A stretch of DNA of 64,000 nt, from positions 199,628-263,627 of the forward strand of contig NW_020170452.1 of assembly GCF_000524195.1 (NCBI RefSeq), in the 5' to 3' direction. How positions within the stretch are numbered: the first letter of the stretch is position 1; every line of letters begins with the position of its first letter. A program made the position numbers and the translations under genes. Shown one piece after another: positions 12,001-25,211 of the stretch. Origin of the DNA: Echinococcus granulosus (taxonomy: Eukaryota > Platyhelminthes > Cestoda > Cyclophyllidea > Taeniidae). The notes under the pieces are model-generated. The model ran no database searches. It was not told the DNA's origin and saw only the letters and a program-made list of their open reading frames with translations.

Positions 12001-15000
12001 CTCACCTCCCAAACGTTGTTGGGTTGTAAGAGCATCTCTGACAAACTTCATGTTCTAGAAGAAATTTCATGTACCCCCTGACCTCACTTAACGTGGCACA
12101 GACCAGCAAATTCTACTATTAAACCACCTCTCCTCATCCCTCAAGGAGTTGGACGAACATCTGATCCCATCCAACGTAACTCCACAGACCAGCGGAGTCT
12201 TGTCCGCAAAAGCCAAGAAGCCGACAACTTCCATCTCCCATCTACTCTATTTCCTGTGTGATTATTTAACCATCTGGTGACACCAAAAGTAGTAGTTATC
12301 CTTTCTAGTCGTTTGTCGCTGCCCCCTCTCCCATTCTTAGGTCTAATAACGAATAAAGGATCTTCCTGAAGGTGATACACACTTGATCACCAAAATCAAG
12401 GCGTCTGGACCACTTCTGGACTGTCCGTGCTACAACCGCTCAGACGCGCCCACCCTTAACAAATGTCTGCTGAACCACACTGACAACTCAACCAACTTTT
12501 GATCGCCTGATACTTTTAAAAATGTATAAATTATTACAAAGAATCACCTCATATTTGGAGAGTGCGGTATCGGCGGTCTTCAGAAGCTCCGCTAACTGTC
12601 TGAACTGTTCAAGCTCCCAGGACATATTACTCCTCGAGTCAGACCATAGTTTCTGCGAAGTGAAGAGGCAAGTCAGTAGGCGCTGAACAACTTTTGGCCA
12701 TCGTTAAAAAGGTACTTTTAATTCACCTGAACTTTTAGGACAATTTTTTTGTCCTCTTGAGAAAGTTCCTCGGCAGCCTTCAATATGTCCTTCAGTCGGG
12801 ACTCCAGGTACTGTGACTGTAGTCTGAAGTACTAGACCATGCAGAAATTTGGGAGGAGTTACTACGGAGCAACCCGTTAAAGGTCTCTTTCACATTTAAA
12901 AATTGATTAAAATAAAGGCGATTAGCCAATCAGATACGAGTGAGCCGGGATTGCTCAGACAGTGACCTTGAGACAAAATTTGGCAGATTAAGAAACTCAA
13001 GAGAGAGAAGACGGCGTATTTTATGTGCCCAGGACTTTGCAGAAACCTCTGAGACTAGTCTCTTTACAAGTGCAGCATATTTCAAAGCCAAGCACACAGG
13101 TGACCTTATGAAGAGAAGAAAGAAAGGAGTTACGCAACAACCCGCACATCAAAGTGTGCTAACGGAATGCATAAAAAGATTTTCCTAGCAGTGCTTTCAA
13201 AAATGAAAAGAAAAAGAAGAAAATGATGGTATTTTGCGCACTGCATTAGCATTTAGGATGTAGGTGTGTGGGAGGAAGAAGGACTTTGATTCGTCCTTAA
13301 AATTATAAAATCGTGGGAAAAGAAGCACCACAAGCTAACTGTACAAGCACGATTTTGGAGACGGTGAGAGCGTGGATGAGGGGAGGAGAGAGGAGGCTAG
13401 AGAAGCAGGTTCCGGAGTTAGGAGTTAGAGTTAACTTTCAAATTAGAAGGGCTCACCTGCTCGAAGAAATTCAAGTAAACCTAAATAGTTATAAGTAGTA
13501 TCGGGGATCCCTCAAATTTTATCTTAGAAGGGGGATAAAGCAAGTTAAAGTGAGGCAAAAGCGGGGGCTGTAATCTTACCTCAATTTTCTTTCGGATCTT
13601 TGCAATTGTCGTTTGTAACGGTTCCACTGACTCCTTATCTCTCTGTGACCTGGCTGATTGATCCAAGTTGACACAGAACTTGTTGAAGGTAACAAGATCT
13701 TCAAAGAACGCTACCATTTCTGAAGTCAGCTGGTTTGATCTTGTATACAAGGTGGAGAGCAATTGTTCTGGAGCTCCATTTTTGGCCTCGCTTACATCCA
13801 CCTTGGCTGGAGGCTTCTAAAATGAGGTAGGTGTCCCCTGAACCCATCATTTTGAGGTACTGCATTCAAATGGTACCGAGATTTGAAGGCTTTTAAGTTT
13901 AAAATGAAAACCACGGACTGTAGGAAGTGGCATTTGTGTTACCGAACCCTTGATTAGCTTGTGAAGCAACGACGGCCTACTTGTCTCGGTGGAAGACTTC
14001 AGGTGCGGTACACTAGGCTCATAGGCCTGCCAATGACAATCCCGATCGTAGTGGATCCCATTCCAGTCTGTAAAACATCTAAGATTGGATAGGCGACGCT
14101 TATCTGCCACGAGATATAAAAGTGGTAAAAATTTCCTTTGAAATATGGGATAAATCCACAGATAGGCGCTGTAGTAGCTTTCCTCATCGCCTGTTCTATG
14201 ATTGGTCGGTCATACTGACCAACTTGTCTATGCAAGTGCTGAAACTCACTTCTCGGGACTTTTATCAAACCCAGGGATTCCACTATGGCCCAAAAGCCAG
14301 CTTAACCAACTAACCTGAGTACTCTCCAAGCAGGTAGCTGGTTGTTGAGGTACAATCCTAATCTCGGTGGCTTCTGTCGCTGAGCTTTCATTGGACTCAG
14401 CGACTAGGCCATTGACCTGTGCCCGAAATGCATTCCTGGCCGCAAAGGCCTTGTCAATCACTCGACGCACATCGGCGATTGTACTATTGAGACCCTCTGT
14501 TGGAGTAATTTCGGCTTCAATTTGAACAAGTAGCTCTTCTAACTTTTGAAGGGTTGATTTATCTTCATCAGGTATGGAACGCTTGGTGGAAGGCGGTTCT
14601 CGTTCCTCCCGACCGAGAACTTCAGACAGTTCAGCAAGAACTCTCTACAAGGAAGGAGGAGAAAAGAAGTTGCCGGTAGATGCTGGTGATTTGAAAAATT
14701 CACCTGAAGCATGTCGATGTGTGAGTTCTGAGTATCAGCCGTTTCTAGATAATCGGTCACCTCTTCCACATTTATCATGACTTGTTCCAGTGGATCGACA
14801 ATCTGGGAGTAGCGATCTGCAAACGGTTGCAGCTTTTCAACACCTTCTTCGAATCGTTTGACCTGAAATGATGTGAAGCAGTCAAATAAGAAATAACATT
14901 GCTTACATGATCAAGGATTTTTGCGTTCTTCTCGTGGAGATCTCTCAACTCCTCTATCAACTCTGTATTAGCATTGCGTAGTTCAGGTGGTGGAGTGACA

Positions 15001-18000
15001 GATGACACCTTGTCCTGCAACTGATCAATCAATTTTTGACCATTGTGGATACGATCTATCAACTCAACACTCTTCATGATTAATCCTGCTATGTGTTCAC
15101 TGATTAGAGAGACGATTTCCAAATTGATGGCCGCAACGTCGTGTTCCCTCGTGATTTCACGACATCGTTGAATGGAATTTCGGACATCAGTGGGATAAGT
15201 GAAAAGGAGAAGGTGTCTTTTGAGGTTAGACGCCTCCACCTAGCGGGAATGCAAAAAGTCGCATTGTCATAAACCCCATTTGTACCGAATGCATATACTT
15301 CTTGCTAAGCATTATGCTTTGTAAGTAGTACGTATCTAAGCAGTGACTTGGTAATCATATGAATGAAGCACTTTCTAACCTGGATAGAATTTATCCTTTC
15401 AACAAGGCTATCAGGTACCCGAGCCTCCATTGAATCACTCTTCAAGTCCTTGGCTAGGTCACGTTTAACGTTTGACACCACCCCGTCCATCACAGCGATG
15501 TGGGTACACCATTCAAGGAATTCACCTCGACTCGAGTCTGCTGTTTCGCTCTCTCCCATTCGCTGCTGGACTGCCTTCGATATCTCATTTAGCCATGACT
15601 CGTAGTCGTCTAAGCGTATCTGTATCTCCTCGGTTCGCTCCTTTAATTTTTTCAGCTCCTCGAGTCGCTGGATAAGCTACAGGGACAAAAATAACGTTGT
15701 TTACACTAGGAAACACCCTACTTATATCCAATATAAGTAGACTACGGTATAGAAAAAACGTCGAATAGTTCCCTGACTGAACAACTTTTGATTTCATCTG
15801 CTTGAACCCCCGGGCCAAAGTCTAATTGAGCTAACTCTGTATATTTGGAGGAGGGGGGAAAGGGAGGTATAAAAAGTTTCCGAACAACGCTTTTTCTATT
15901 TCTGTACATTCTTTTATGGCCCAAATTAATCACCTCTCGCTATCGACTAAAATGTGTTAAATAGTTAAATTCCTACCCACAGGGGTAACCCATTTTCCGT
16001 AAAAATTTGCCCCTTGTTTGTAAGGTCTGACCGTTTGGTCGACTCAAAGATGGCACATTTGTTTAGCGCCGAGACCGGAGTATAGACGGAGTATTTAACG
16101 GAAAACAAAGCCGTTTTTTTTGTGAGCAACAATCCCATAGGGGAATACGTCCTTCCTCTCCTCACCCTACTTATAGACGACTTTATGAGGAAAGATTTTG
16201 TCCATTAATGTTTCCTCACTCAAGACATGGAATGCGACGAAGTGACCGGTTTGACTGGCAGGCTTAGCCGCATGGTAGCCTACCGTCCCTTTCGCTTTCT
16301 CTGTCTTCAAAAAAAGATGTGGAGCATTTCAAATCCTCTTGGAAAGTCAACTTTCTACCGACACTCGATCTGTACATTTGATTTAGTCACATCTCAAAGA
16401 TGTCAGATTTTGAAGAGGTGTAGGCGGTCAAAACTACTTATTCCCAATTAAGTACCACTCAACAGGGAAAGAAATACTGTCTTCTCTTCTCTAAAAGTAA
16501 GTAACAAGTCACCTCTTTAAGAGCGTTTGTAACCCCGATGGCATAGGCCTCAAATTCTGCGCTCAATTGTTGGGACATAATTCCCTCGGAAGAGAGGAGT
16601 TCCACAATCTTTTTTAATCGGGCAAAATCGTCTTCCGAGTGTTCTGACTTCAAATTTTCAAAGGCCTACAAAAAACAAAACGAAATTTTTTAAATTTGTT
16701 TAAACTTACTTATACTTTGCGGCGTGTTTAAAATGTACGGTTGAGTTTTTTAGGGTGGTTCTACTCAAACAAACGGCCTAGCTTAGTAGATTCGGTCAAT
16801 TGTAACACCATGCGATGCGAGGACACGTTGTTACCTTCTAAGAAGCCTGCTTGTGTACCCTCGAATTGGGGAGGGGATAGTTAGTAAGATCCCTCTTCGC
16901 ATGCATTCTACTCATGCAAGAGTGAAACCCACCTTAATGACTTTCTGTCGGTAGAAAGTAGCACAGAAAGTTAATCCACAATAATAGAAAATAGGAGAGG
17001 GAAAAACTTGTGTTGAAGGCGCCTAGGTGCCTGCCAGCAGGGCTAGAGCAGAGATTTCTTATCGCCAATCCAGCTTTGACATTCTGTGGAACTTAAGTCG
17101 GTTTCTATAAATCCTTATTAAAAGCTTGCACACGTGCGCCACCTCTATTGGCTCCAGCGATTTCTAACTCTGGAATGAAGTGGTTTGTGTGCTTCTGTGT
17201 GTGTGCGTGTGTGTATGGTTTGTCATTTGTGCGACTCCAAAGGACGAGTGCTCCAATTCTTTTTTGCACTCTTTCATGGAAAAATTTCTATTGGAGGATC
17301 AAAGTTTGCCACCGGAGGCCACCTATCGGGGATGCTCTCTCCCCTCTCTCCCTATCCCTGCACTCACTTAAGATGGCTTACTTCATCAAAAAGGCATGGA
17401 AAATGTGGGGAGGAACGTTGCGTACTTTGCAAGCAACTCACCATAATGTCGTCACAGATGTCGCCGATGTCCACAAACACCTGCTGCTTCGATTTACGTA
17501 TCGTGGAATCGACACGCTCCAACCAGTGTTTTTCGTAGGACATCAGAGCTAAAGAAAAAAAAGAACAGATTAGCGCCCTTTAAAAGCAATTTGCAGTGAA
17601 TTTATCTGCCATTTAACTGCGTGGGTTGTACTTTTGCTCTGCTGCACGTTCTTCGCTCCACGCTGGTAACCCTCCAGACCTTCCACAAGTTTGCAAGTAG
17701 TATGCTCCCCCATATCAACATTGGTTTATTACGTCTTCAAGGAAGACGCATGCTTTAATATCCATAGGGAGGCTCTTTAATTTCTCCAAGGGACCTCACA
17801 ATTTCCCCAAAAATTAAATTTTCCCCTCCGCCACGTTCCTGCCTCCCCCTCGAAGTGATATTTCCTGATGGGGGAAAAAATGGCACCTAACAACTTGTCA
17901 CAGAAGATTAAGTAGTCTGTGAGATTTATTTGCTTATAAATTGCCCCTACAATCATAAGTTTGAAATAGAGGATTCTTTTTTTGCAATGAAAATCGAATT

Positions 18001-21000
18001 ATTGCGGAAAAAGTGACCTGCTACTATCAATAGTAGTGTTGCCGTGACTTCCACATGTCACAAAGTGCTTTGCCTTTTTAAACAAAATATCCAGCCACCG
18101 TTTCACGTTAATTTTTATTTCCCATTCATCTACTCCGCTTCTCCCATGGGATCATGCAAGTGTCTGGCGTTGGTGCTAAGAAATGGTGGCAATCAAGGGG
18201 AGAAGGGAGGATGAGGATGAGGCGGTACCGCCCTCCTTCTCTCCCTCCCTATTTCCCTCCCATCCTAGAGTGCGGTAAGAAATTCCATAATGGGTAAGTT
18301 TTGTTTCATGCATGAACACCCCTTTCTTACAACTGATTGACCAGAGATGGGTATTTCGAAAGAATCCTTAATTGGGAAATATTATTGGTACGCCCCTTTT
18401 TCCCCAAAGGTTCTGCATTAACCTCGATAAGCAGTCCCTTCAGCTTTGGGACTGCATTGAAGGTATAAGTCCAAATCACACTCAGTAGATTCAGCCAGAC
18501 ATTCTACGGGGCAGGGGTTTAAAATGGAAGAAAATCAAGCGGGAACGTGAGATAGAGCACCACATCGACAGGCTGACTGGCACAGGATAGGCATAAACGC
18601 ATGAACAGGTTCGAAGAGGATAGTTCAGCCTGTCGGACCGCAAAAACCTTCTTCGTATTGCAGAAATGTCTGAATGCCTATCTTAAATAAGCTTTTTGCG
18701 TTTTAAAGTTTTCAAAACTCACATTTAAAGTCATTGAAGTGATATGTTGCAGATTTGAGTCGCTCCTGTCCGGCGGCATACTCCGATTCCAAGTCAGCAA
18801 AGTGTCCGGAGAATAGAAGAGCGGTCTTCTCCGACACTGGTTTGCCTGTGGCGTCTGTGACCTCGCCATTTCGAATGGCCGCAATCATTGGGCGTTTGGA
18901 GGCCAGCTCCTTTTCAAATTCCTAAAAAAACGAATGTAAATCAAGATATAATATTTGCACTACTTTATGTAAATAAATAGAAAGGATTAATTGCCTTCAG
19001 AAAACTTGCAAATCCCTCCATCTCGTCGTGATTTCTAATTGTTGCATATTTTGCTAGCCGATGCTTGGCTTCGGAGATCCATTTTTGCAACTCATCCATG
19101 TCCAACATTCGAACCATGACGGTATCCGGTTGTTGATTCCGAGTAGCTCCACTAGTTGCTGTGATAGGCAATCCCTGGACTGCGGAGTGAAGCGAGGCAA
19201 CTGAATCACTGGCCTGGTCTTCCGTAGACTTCTCCTCCTCCACCTCTATTTTTGCCTTCTTAGAAACGATTGCGGATTCTAGCTTTCCACGAAGGAAGAG
19301 AATATTCTCATTCGTCAACTCCTTTACCCGATTCCAAGTGCGTTTCAACTCGCCTAGGCGCTCGTTTAACTTCTGCACAGAACGAGCAAAATAACGTGTT
19401 TATTTATATTATACGACAGAAGGCTGTGCCTGCATAATTCGTGATTAGCCAATCAGAGCTTACTTTGATGTAGGGTTCGCTGAAGAAGCTTCTTAGCTCT
19501 TCAACTATGTCATCCAGATGACCAAGTGTTGGCTGCATCTTCTCCATATCACGGAGAGCTTCTATAGACTCGCCCAGTTGAGCTTCGATTGCTGGCGGCT
19601 GGACATTGGTGGCTTGAGCCACCGAATCGAGGTAGTCAAACATATCTCCCATGAGTTTTTCAAATCGCTCAATTTGATTCTTGAATAAGAAAAAAAGAGG
19701 GAAGAGAGGGCAAATTAATTTACTTTCAGCCGTCCTCCTGAAATAACCTCCTTAACTACTTTAAACGACACGTTAGAAGAGCAGATTTGGGTTGAAATTT
19801 TTGGGTAAGAGCCGGGTTACTTTGAACCCACAGATTTGGAGTTTCCGCCCCCTCTAAGCATTGATAGATCACCTATGTTTGACACCTCAGCTCTCCCTAT
19901 ATAATTTTGCTGTGGGGAGGCTTGCATCTGAGATATTGTTGGGGAAAGCCAAATGATTCAACAATCCTAGGGTCACTATCATCAAAATCACAAAGGAGGC
20001 TGACGGTAAAGCAACTCCTACACCCTAAATTGGGAGTTTTGCTAGGCACAAGTCCTAGCCTAATGATCTGGGAGGAGATAAACAAAAATTTCCAACGCCG
20101 TCATTGAGACACCCACCAAGGGGGCCTTAATGGCACTTCTACTACTTCGAAATTCCAGCGTCACAAATACGTGACAGGCTCTGATTTCCCCAAGAAAAAC
20201 AAATATTTGGCCTTTAAGGGGGAATTCCTTCGCAAACTACCTCTTCTGCAGTCTATCACACACGCACAAACAGCGTCCCCAACTTGCCCAAAGTTTTGAC
20301 AACGAATTGACACCTCAGGAATTCAAGGTGGGTGGTGAATGGAGACCTCTAGAGACCAACCATCAGCATGTCTCTTCACGGAATGTTGCCATAAAAAGGG
20401 GCGGTTTTGAAAGACTCATGCAGGAAGTAAAGAAGGAGACAGAGGCTGACTTTGAGTTAATGGCTACCACTCGCTCATTTACTCACATTAACCACCACTG
20501 TAAAGTTGTTTCTGACACGTCAGTCTTCAATCACCCACACGTATTCTCGTCTTTTTTACAGAGTAATACACTTTTTTTTTCATTTTATCCATAATAGCGG
20601 GTTTATTGAGCACCGTAAAGCCCTAGTTCTGTGAGAGAAAACCGCATTTGCATGGCATCCTTCCCTAAGGCCAAGTCATCCCCCTAAGTTGGTCACTTAA
20701 TTGGGATTGCAGCCTTCTTCTCCGCCCCTCCGCCCTCCTGAATAGGAGGACTTTAAGCGAAAGGAACCGAGGGACTGCCAGAACATCTTCGGTTTCTAGG
20801 GCCGTCTCCCTCCCAGCATTCGCGCCAACTACTTTTTGATCACCCGATAGGTTATTTATCCAAGGATGTGCCGCTTTTTCCTTGTTTTGAAGCACATAAC
20901 TGCCTCTTAGTTCATGTGACAGGGGACGTTCTTTATACTTTGAATGTAGAGAAAAAAACGTAGTAAAATAAATGGGTTTAACTCTGTGGTGATATGAATA

Positions 21001-24000
21001 ATGGGGGGGGGGGTTACCAGATCCCTCCCTCCCCCCAATCGGTTTGTTTAAGTCTTTCACAAAACAGTGTCTGTTTAAAGTACCTGCATAATCTGGGTTC
21101 CCCTACCAGGTCTCACTAATTTCAGAGGTGGGAGAGACATTCCACTTACAATGAATAAGTCGTGATTCTCGCAGAGATTTCGCAGCACCGGAACTCTTTC
21201 ACTGATTAGGTTTCTGACCTGCTGCCACTCCTCTGTCAACTCTTGCGCCTCCTGTTTCGTCAGAGTGGCTAGAAAGTGCTCCACAACTGCCGTTCTCGGT
21301 TGCATTTGAACCACTCGCTGAAAGGTAAAACAGACACAACATCCATGAAAGGTGAAATTACCCTCATGGGATTTAAGTAGTAGTATACTCCTTAAGGGAC
21401 ATTTTAAGTAGATGTAGGAAACGAAAATCTCCCCTTTTTTAGAAAGAAAAGCCCTTTTAAACATGCAAGATTTGGAAGGTGACAGAGAGGTGGACTTGTA
21501 TATGCGCCGGTTGTTTACGTTATGACAGTGGACCTGTGAAGACCCCCGCAATTGGGCCACATAGGGTCACTGCCAGCCGGCCAGTCTCCGTGCCAAACCA
21601 CATTGAGAGGGCAAACGCCACCACCACTACCACATTCTCCTACCCACCTTTGTCGTAAGGCTTCACCATCACCCCCTCTTTAACGCCGATTATACTACTG
21701 ACAAGTAATAGGCGTACATCCGCCCAGTAAGACAATGCATTAAGGACGACTGGCAGGGGTGGTTTCAAGGACTTTAAAAGACACCTCAAATTTAAAATCC
21801 CAATGCATACAAAAGTGCTTTGTTTTTACCGTAAAATTGGAGATAAGATCGTCGAGGTTATTGCCATCTTTGCAGTTGATAGGACAGGTTGCTTCGTTTT
21901 TGGCCGATGTTAGCCACTGTCTGAAGGATTCCACAGATCTACAAATATCTACAGAAGAAAGGGAGCAGTAATGGGTATTAAAATCCTGAAAAATAGAGAA
22001 AAATTAAGCATCCCAGTGAGTCAGTAAAACCCCCGATGCGTAATTGGAGTTGAAGCTTTAAGGACATCAGGAGTGGGCAAAAAGGCCCTCAAAAGGACTC
22101 CCAAAATCGAGAGGGCGCCAGACAAAGGGAGCACATTCTTAGGACGGAGGAAGTGATGTCCAAACAAGTCGACTTTGAAAGGCTCAATTGACGCAGCTGC
22201 TACTACCTTACACACTGCCACCAGTTTTTAAGCCTCCGCCTTCCCTGCGAATTAGTCACCCCGACGACCGGAATGATTCACGCATTTCGTTTGCATAAGC
22301 TAGAATACCTTTCTGCTACCAAATGTCGCATTTAATCATGTGAAAAATCGGTACTAGAAACGTACTTTGTGGACTCCTTTCCGATAGGGGAGGAGGAGAA
22401 GGTGAAGGGAACTTTTGCGAGGCTGTTTCATCAGAAGTCGCGGCTTTTGAAGCTACGGTCTGTGCAGTCGCCTTTTTGTAGAACTGGTCGAGCAATCCCC
22501 ACCTCTCCTCAATGTCATCGAAAAGCTGATCCAATTCGTCAACATTTTCACCGGCTAAAATTTAAATCAGCTCCTTAGTAAATAACAAGTTCTACCGCCA
22601 AAGGGGAGAGGATGCGCGACCCACCTTGACTGAGATCTCGCCTGTATCGTTCACCGAGTGAGTTGACGATAACCATGTTTTCTTTGGCTTCTGGCAGCTC
22701 CTTGTCAATCCGCGCAATCACCTCACTTGGTGATTTAGAGGGCTGACTCGTCCTCGGCTCTGTGGTGGCTCGCTGCTCCTGGCCTTCATCGTATGCCTTC
22801 AATGTGACCAATTCAAGCAATTCTATTCGTGAGTCTAGCCAATTCAACAATTTCTCCGCACGACTCTCGAATTCAGCGCGATAGCCTGTTGGCAGGAGTG
22901 CAAGTCGACCTACAAATGGAGGATGAGTCTTCCAGAGTAGTTCATGTCTCTCTATTTGGCGGTTTAAATTGTGTAACAGGTCGGCGCCCTCTTTGACCCC
23001 GTAATAGTGGAGGCGGTCTTCTCACTACGACCGCAACATTTCACCATACCCACAATGTCTACCACAACTTGTAAGCTTCGGGTTGTGGGCAGGGTGCGGC
23101 TTACTTTCTTCGGTCAAATAAAGACGCAGTTGTCATGGCTACATTGTATAAGAAAAGTAGCTTAAAAAGGGGAGAGAACAGGCAAAAACGATAGCTCACC
23201 GGATTCCAGGCTAACACGTTTTTCCGGAGCCGTGCTAGGAGCACCATCAGCCGGGCGTTTTGCTCCGTCGGAGGCAGGTTGACCTTCACGTAGTGGCGCC
23301 TGATGGTTGATAAAGAATATCTCAGTGTGTGCGACTGCAAATAACATAGTGTACTTCAGCTAGTCATAATCCATGCTACTCAAGACCGATTACCCGATCT
23401 TCCTACCTCCCGTCTAGAAGGTGGTTCCCCTCGACAACCATTGGTACTGAGGGGTAATCAAAGAGGCCTTCAAGGATTCCACTCAAGAAAGGACTAACCT
23501 TTGCCCCCTTTTCCGTTCGCCAGTAACATGGAATTGCTTTATCATCCCCACTGCGTGTCTAGACCCGTGGTTAAACTTTAAATGGACTCGCCTTAAGCAA
23601 TTTCAGGGTGCGCGGGAGGCAGGAGCACGCTGATATGTTGAACCAGCCTGAAAACTTATGTAGGTACCCTAACTAAGCAAGAAGAATGCAGATTTTGTGT
23701 TTTCCTCTCTCCTGTCACAAGGTGACTTGACACGCGCATTGGCAATCCCAAGTGTTCAACACATTCCAAAGGTGCTGTCAAGCGTCAATGCCTTTCCTAA
23801 TCGCTTCTAATCAATAGAATGCGTTTTTTTTCTTCAGGAACAAAAACAAAATAAGAATAAAATTGCAGCTTTATAATAACACTTTTTCTCTCACTCTTTT
23901 TTTCACATCCACACCTCACCATCATCACCACTTTTTTCCCGCATAAGTCATGCCGGTAGACATGAAAAGCGCGGTCACAAGGGCATTTGGCGGCGAGGGT

Positions 24001-24042
24001 CTGATTCACTCCGCTAAAAAGTGAGCTCATCAACTTTGTGCG

Positions 24043-24080
<38 letters not shown>

Positions 24081-25176
24081 CCTTGCGCGTGATCCATAGG
24101 ACAGGTATTTAATTTGGCTCTGCTCCAAAGCAATCAACTGAGACTTTAAACCCGATGTCATGTGTGCGCGTGTGTGCGTGTGTGTATCAACTTGTGTCCT
24201 CCTGCCGCACCCACTGTCACCTCATCCAGAGTAGGTATCTTCTGCGTCCTTTGGCTTTCACTTACCCCATAATTTAGCCTGTTGGGTTTACTCTTAAGAA
24301 GGCGCCACTTCTAAAGGCGTGAGTTGTGACTCTGACATTGGAGGTGCACATCTGACAGACAACAGTCCGGGTCTGACAGATGGACTGACTACTGACAGGT
24401 GATGTGCCAAACAGGAGGGGGGGGGGGGATAACCTTTACATCCTTTTTGACTTTGAAAAATGACGAAAAAAAAAAAAAAACTAGACCGGCGAAATATACC
24501 CTAGCCTTAGTAAAATACAACCCAGCTCAAAAAACCAATGTGTGTGTTTGTGTGTGTAAGCAGTCCGGTGGGTGAGAGACTCGCCAAAGCACGTACCAAT
24601 TCAGCGATGCAATGTTGCCACTTGGGGATGTAAGCTGATCTACACTCTGGTGGATCGAAAGGAGGATTGTATTCAAAAAAAGGTTTTTTTTTCCTCCAAA
24701 AAAAATTTAACGGGAGACTATTCAGTTATTCCAAAGCTCCAGAAGATGGCTCCAGGACAGGTGGTAGAAATGAGGACTTCGGATAATCCTTCAAACCTAG
24801 CCGACTCTCATTCCAATTAAAAAGTCAGGTGTCAGAATGGATCATGAAAAGGTAGTAAAATGTGAGGGAAAAATGGAGGATTTGGGGGGGGGGGGATGGG
24901 CATAAACACCAAAAGGTACAGGGAACCTACTTCATCTGGTTGCTGCATTGCCGGGATAACAAACCTCGAGGTGATAGTGAGCGAGTTCTCCTCCAAGTCC
25001 AGTTGGGGTTCGGTAAGTTGACTCCACTGTGAAACTAGGGCGTCCACACGTGTTTCAACGGCGTGTTGAATCTCAATGGAGTCACCACAGGCCTCACGCA
25101 CGGCGCTTGCACGTCTATCCAAACTCGCCAATAGTTGAGCCCACCGTGTCTCGTAGCGAGAGAGACAGGCCTATGT

Positions 25177-25211
<35 letters not shown>

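Noticed and set aside
17148..17552. Plus-strand frames with Cys-Val repeats overlapping the exon at 17442
   Set aside because: They derive from a TGTGTGCG tract and the antisense of a dystrophin exon.
20307..20594. 95-codon plus-strand frame inside a dystrophin intron
   Set aside because: No recognised domain, no splice context, and composition like random open sequence.
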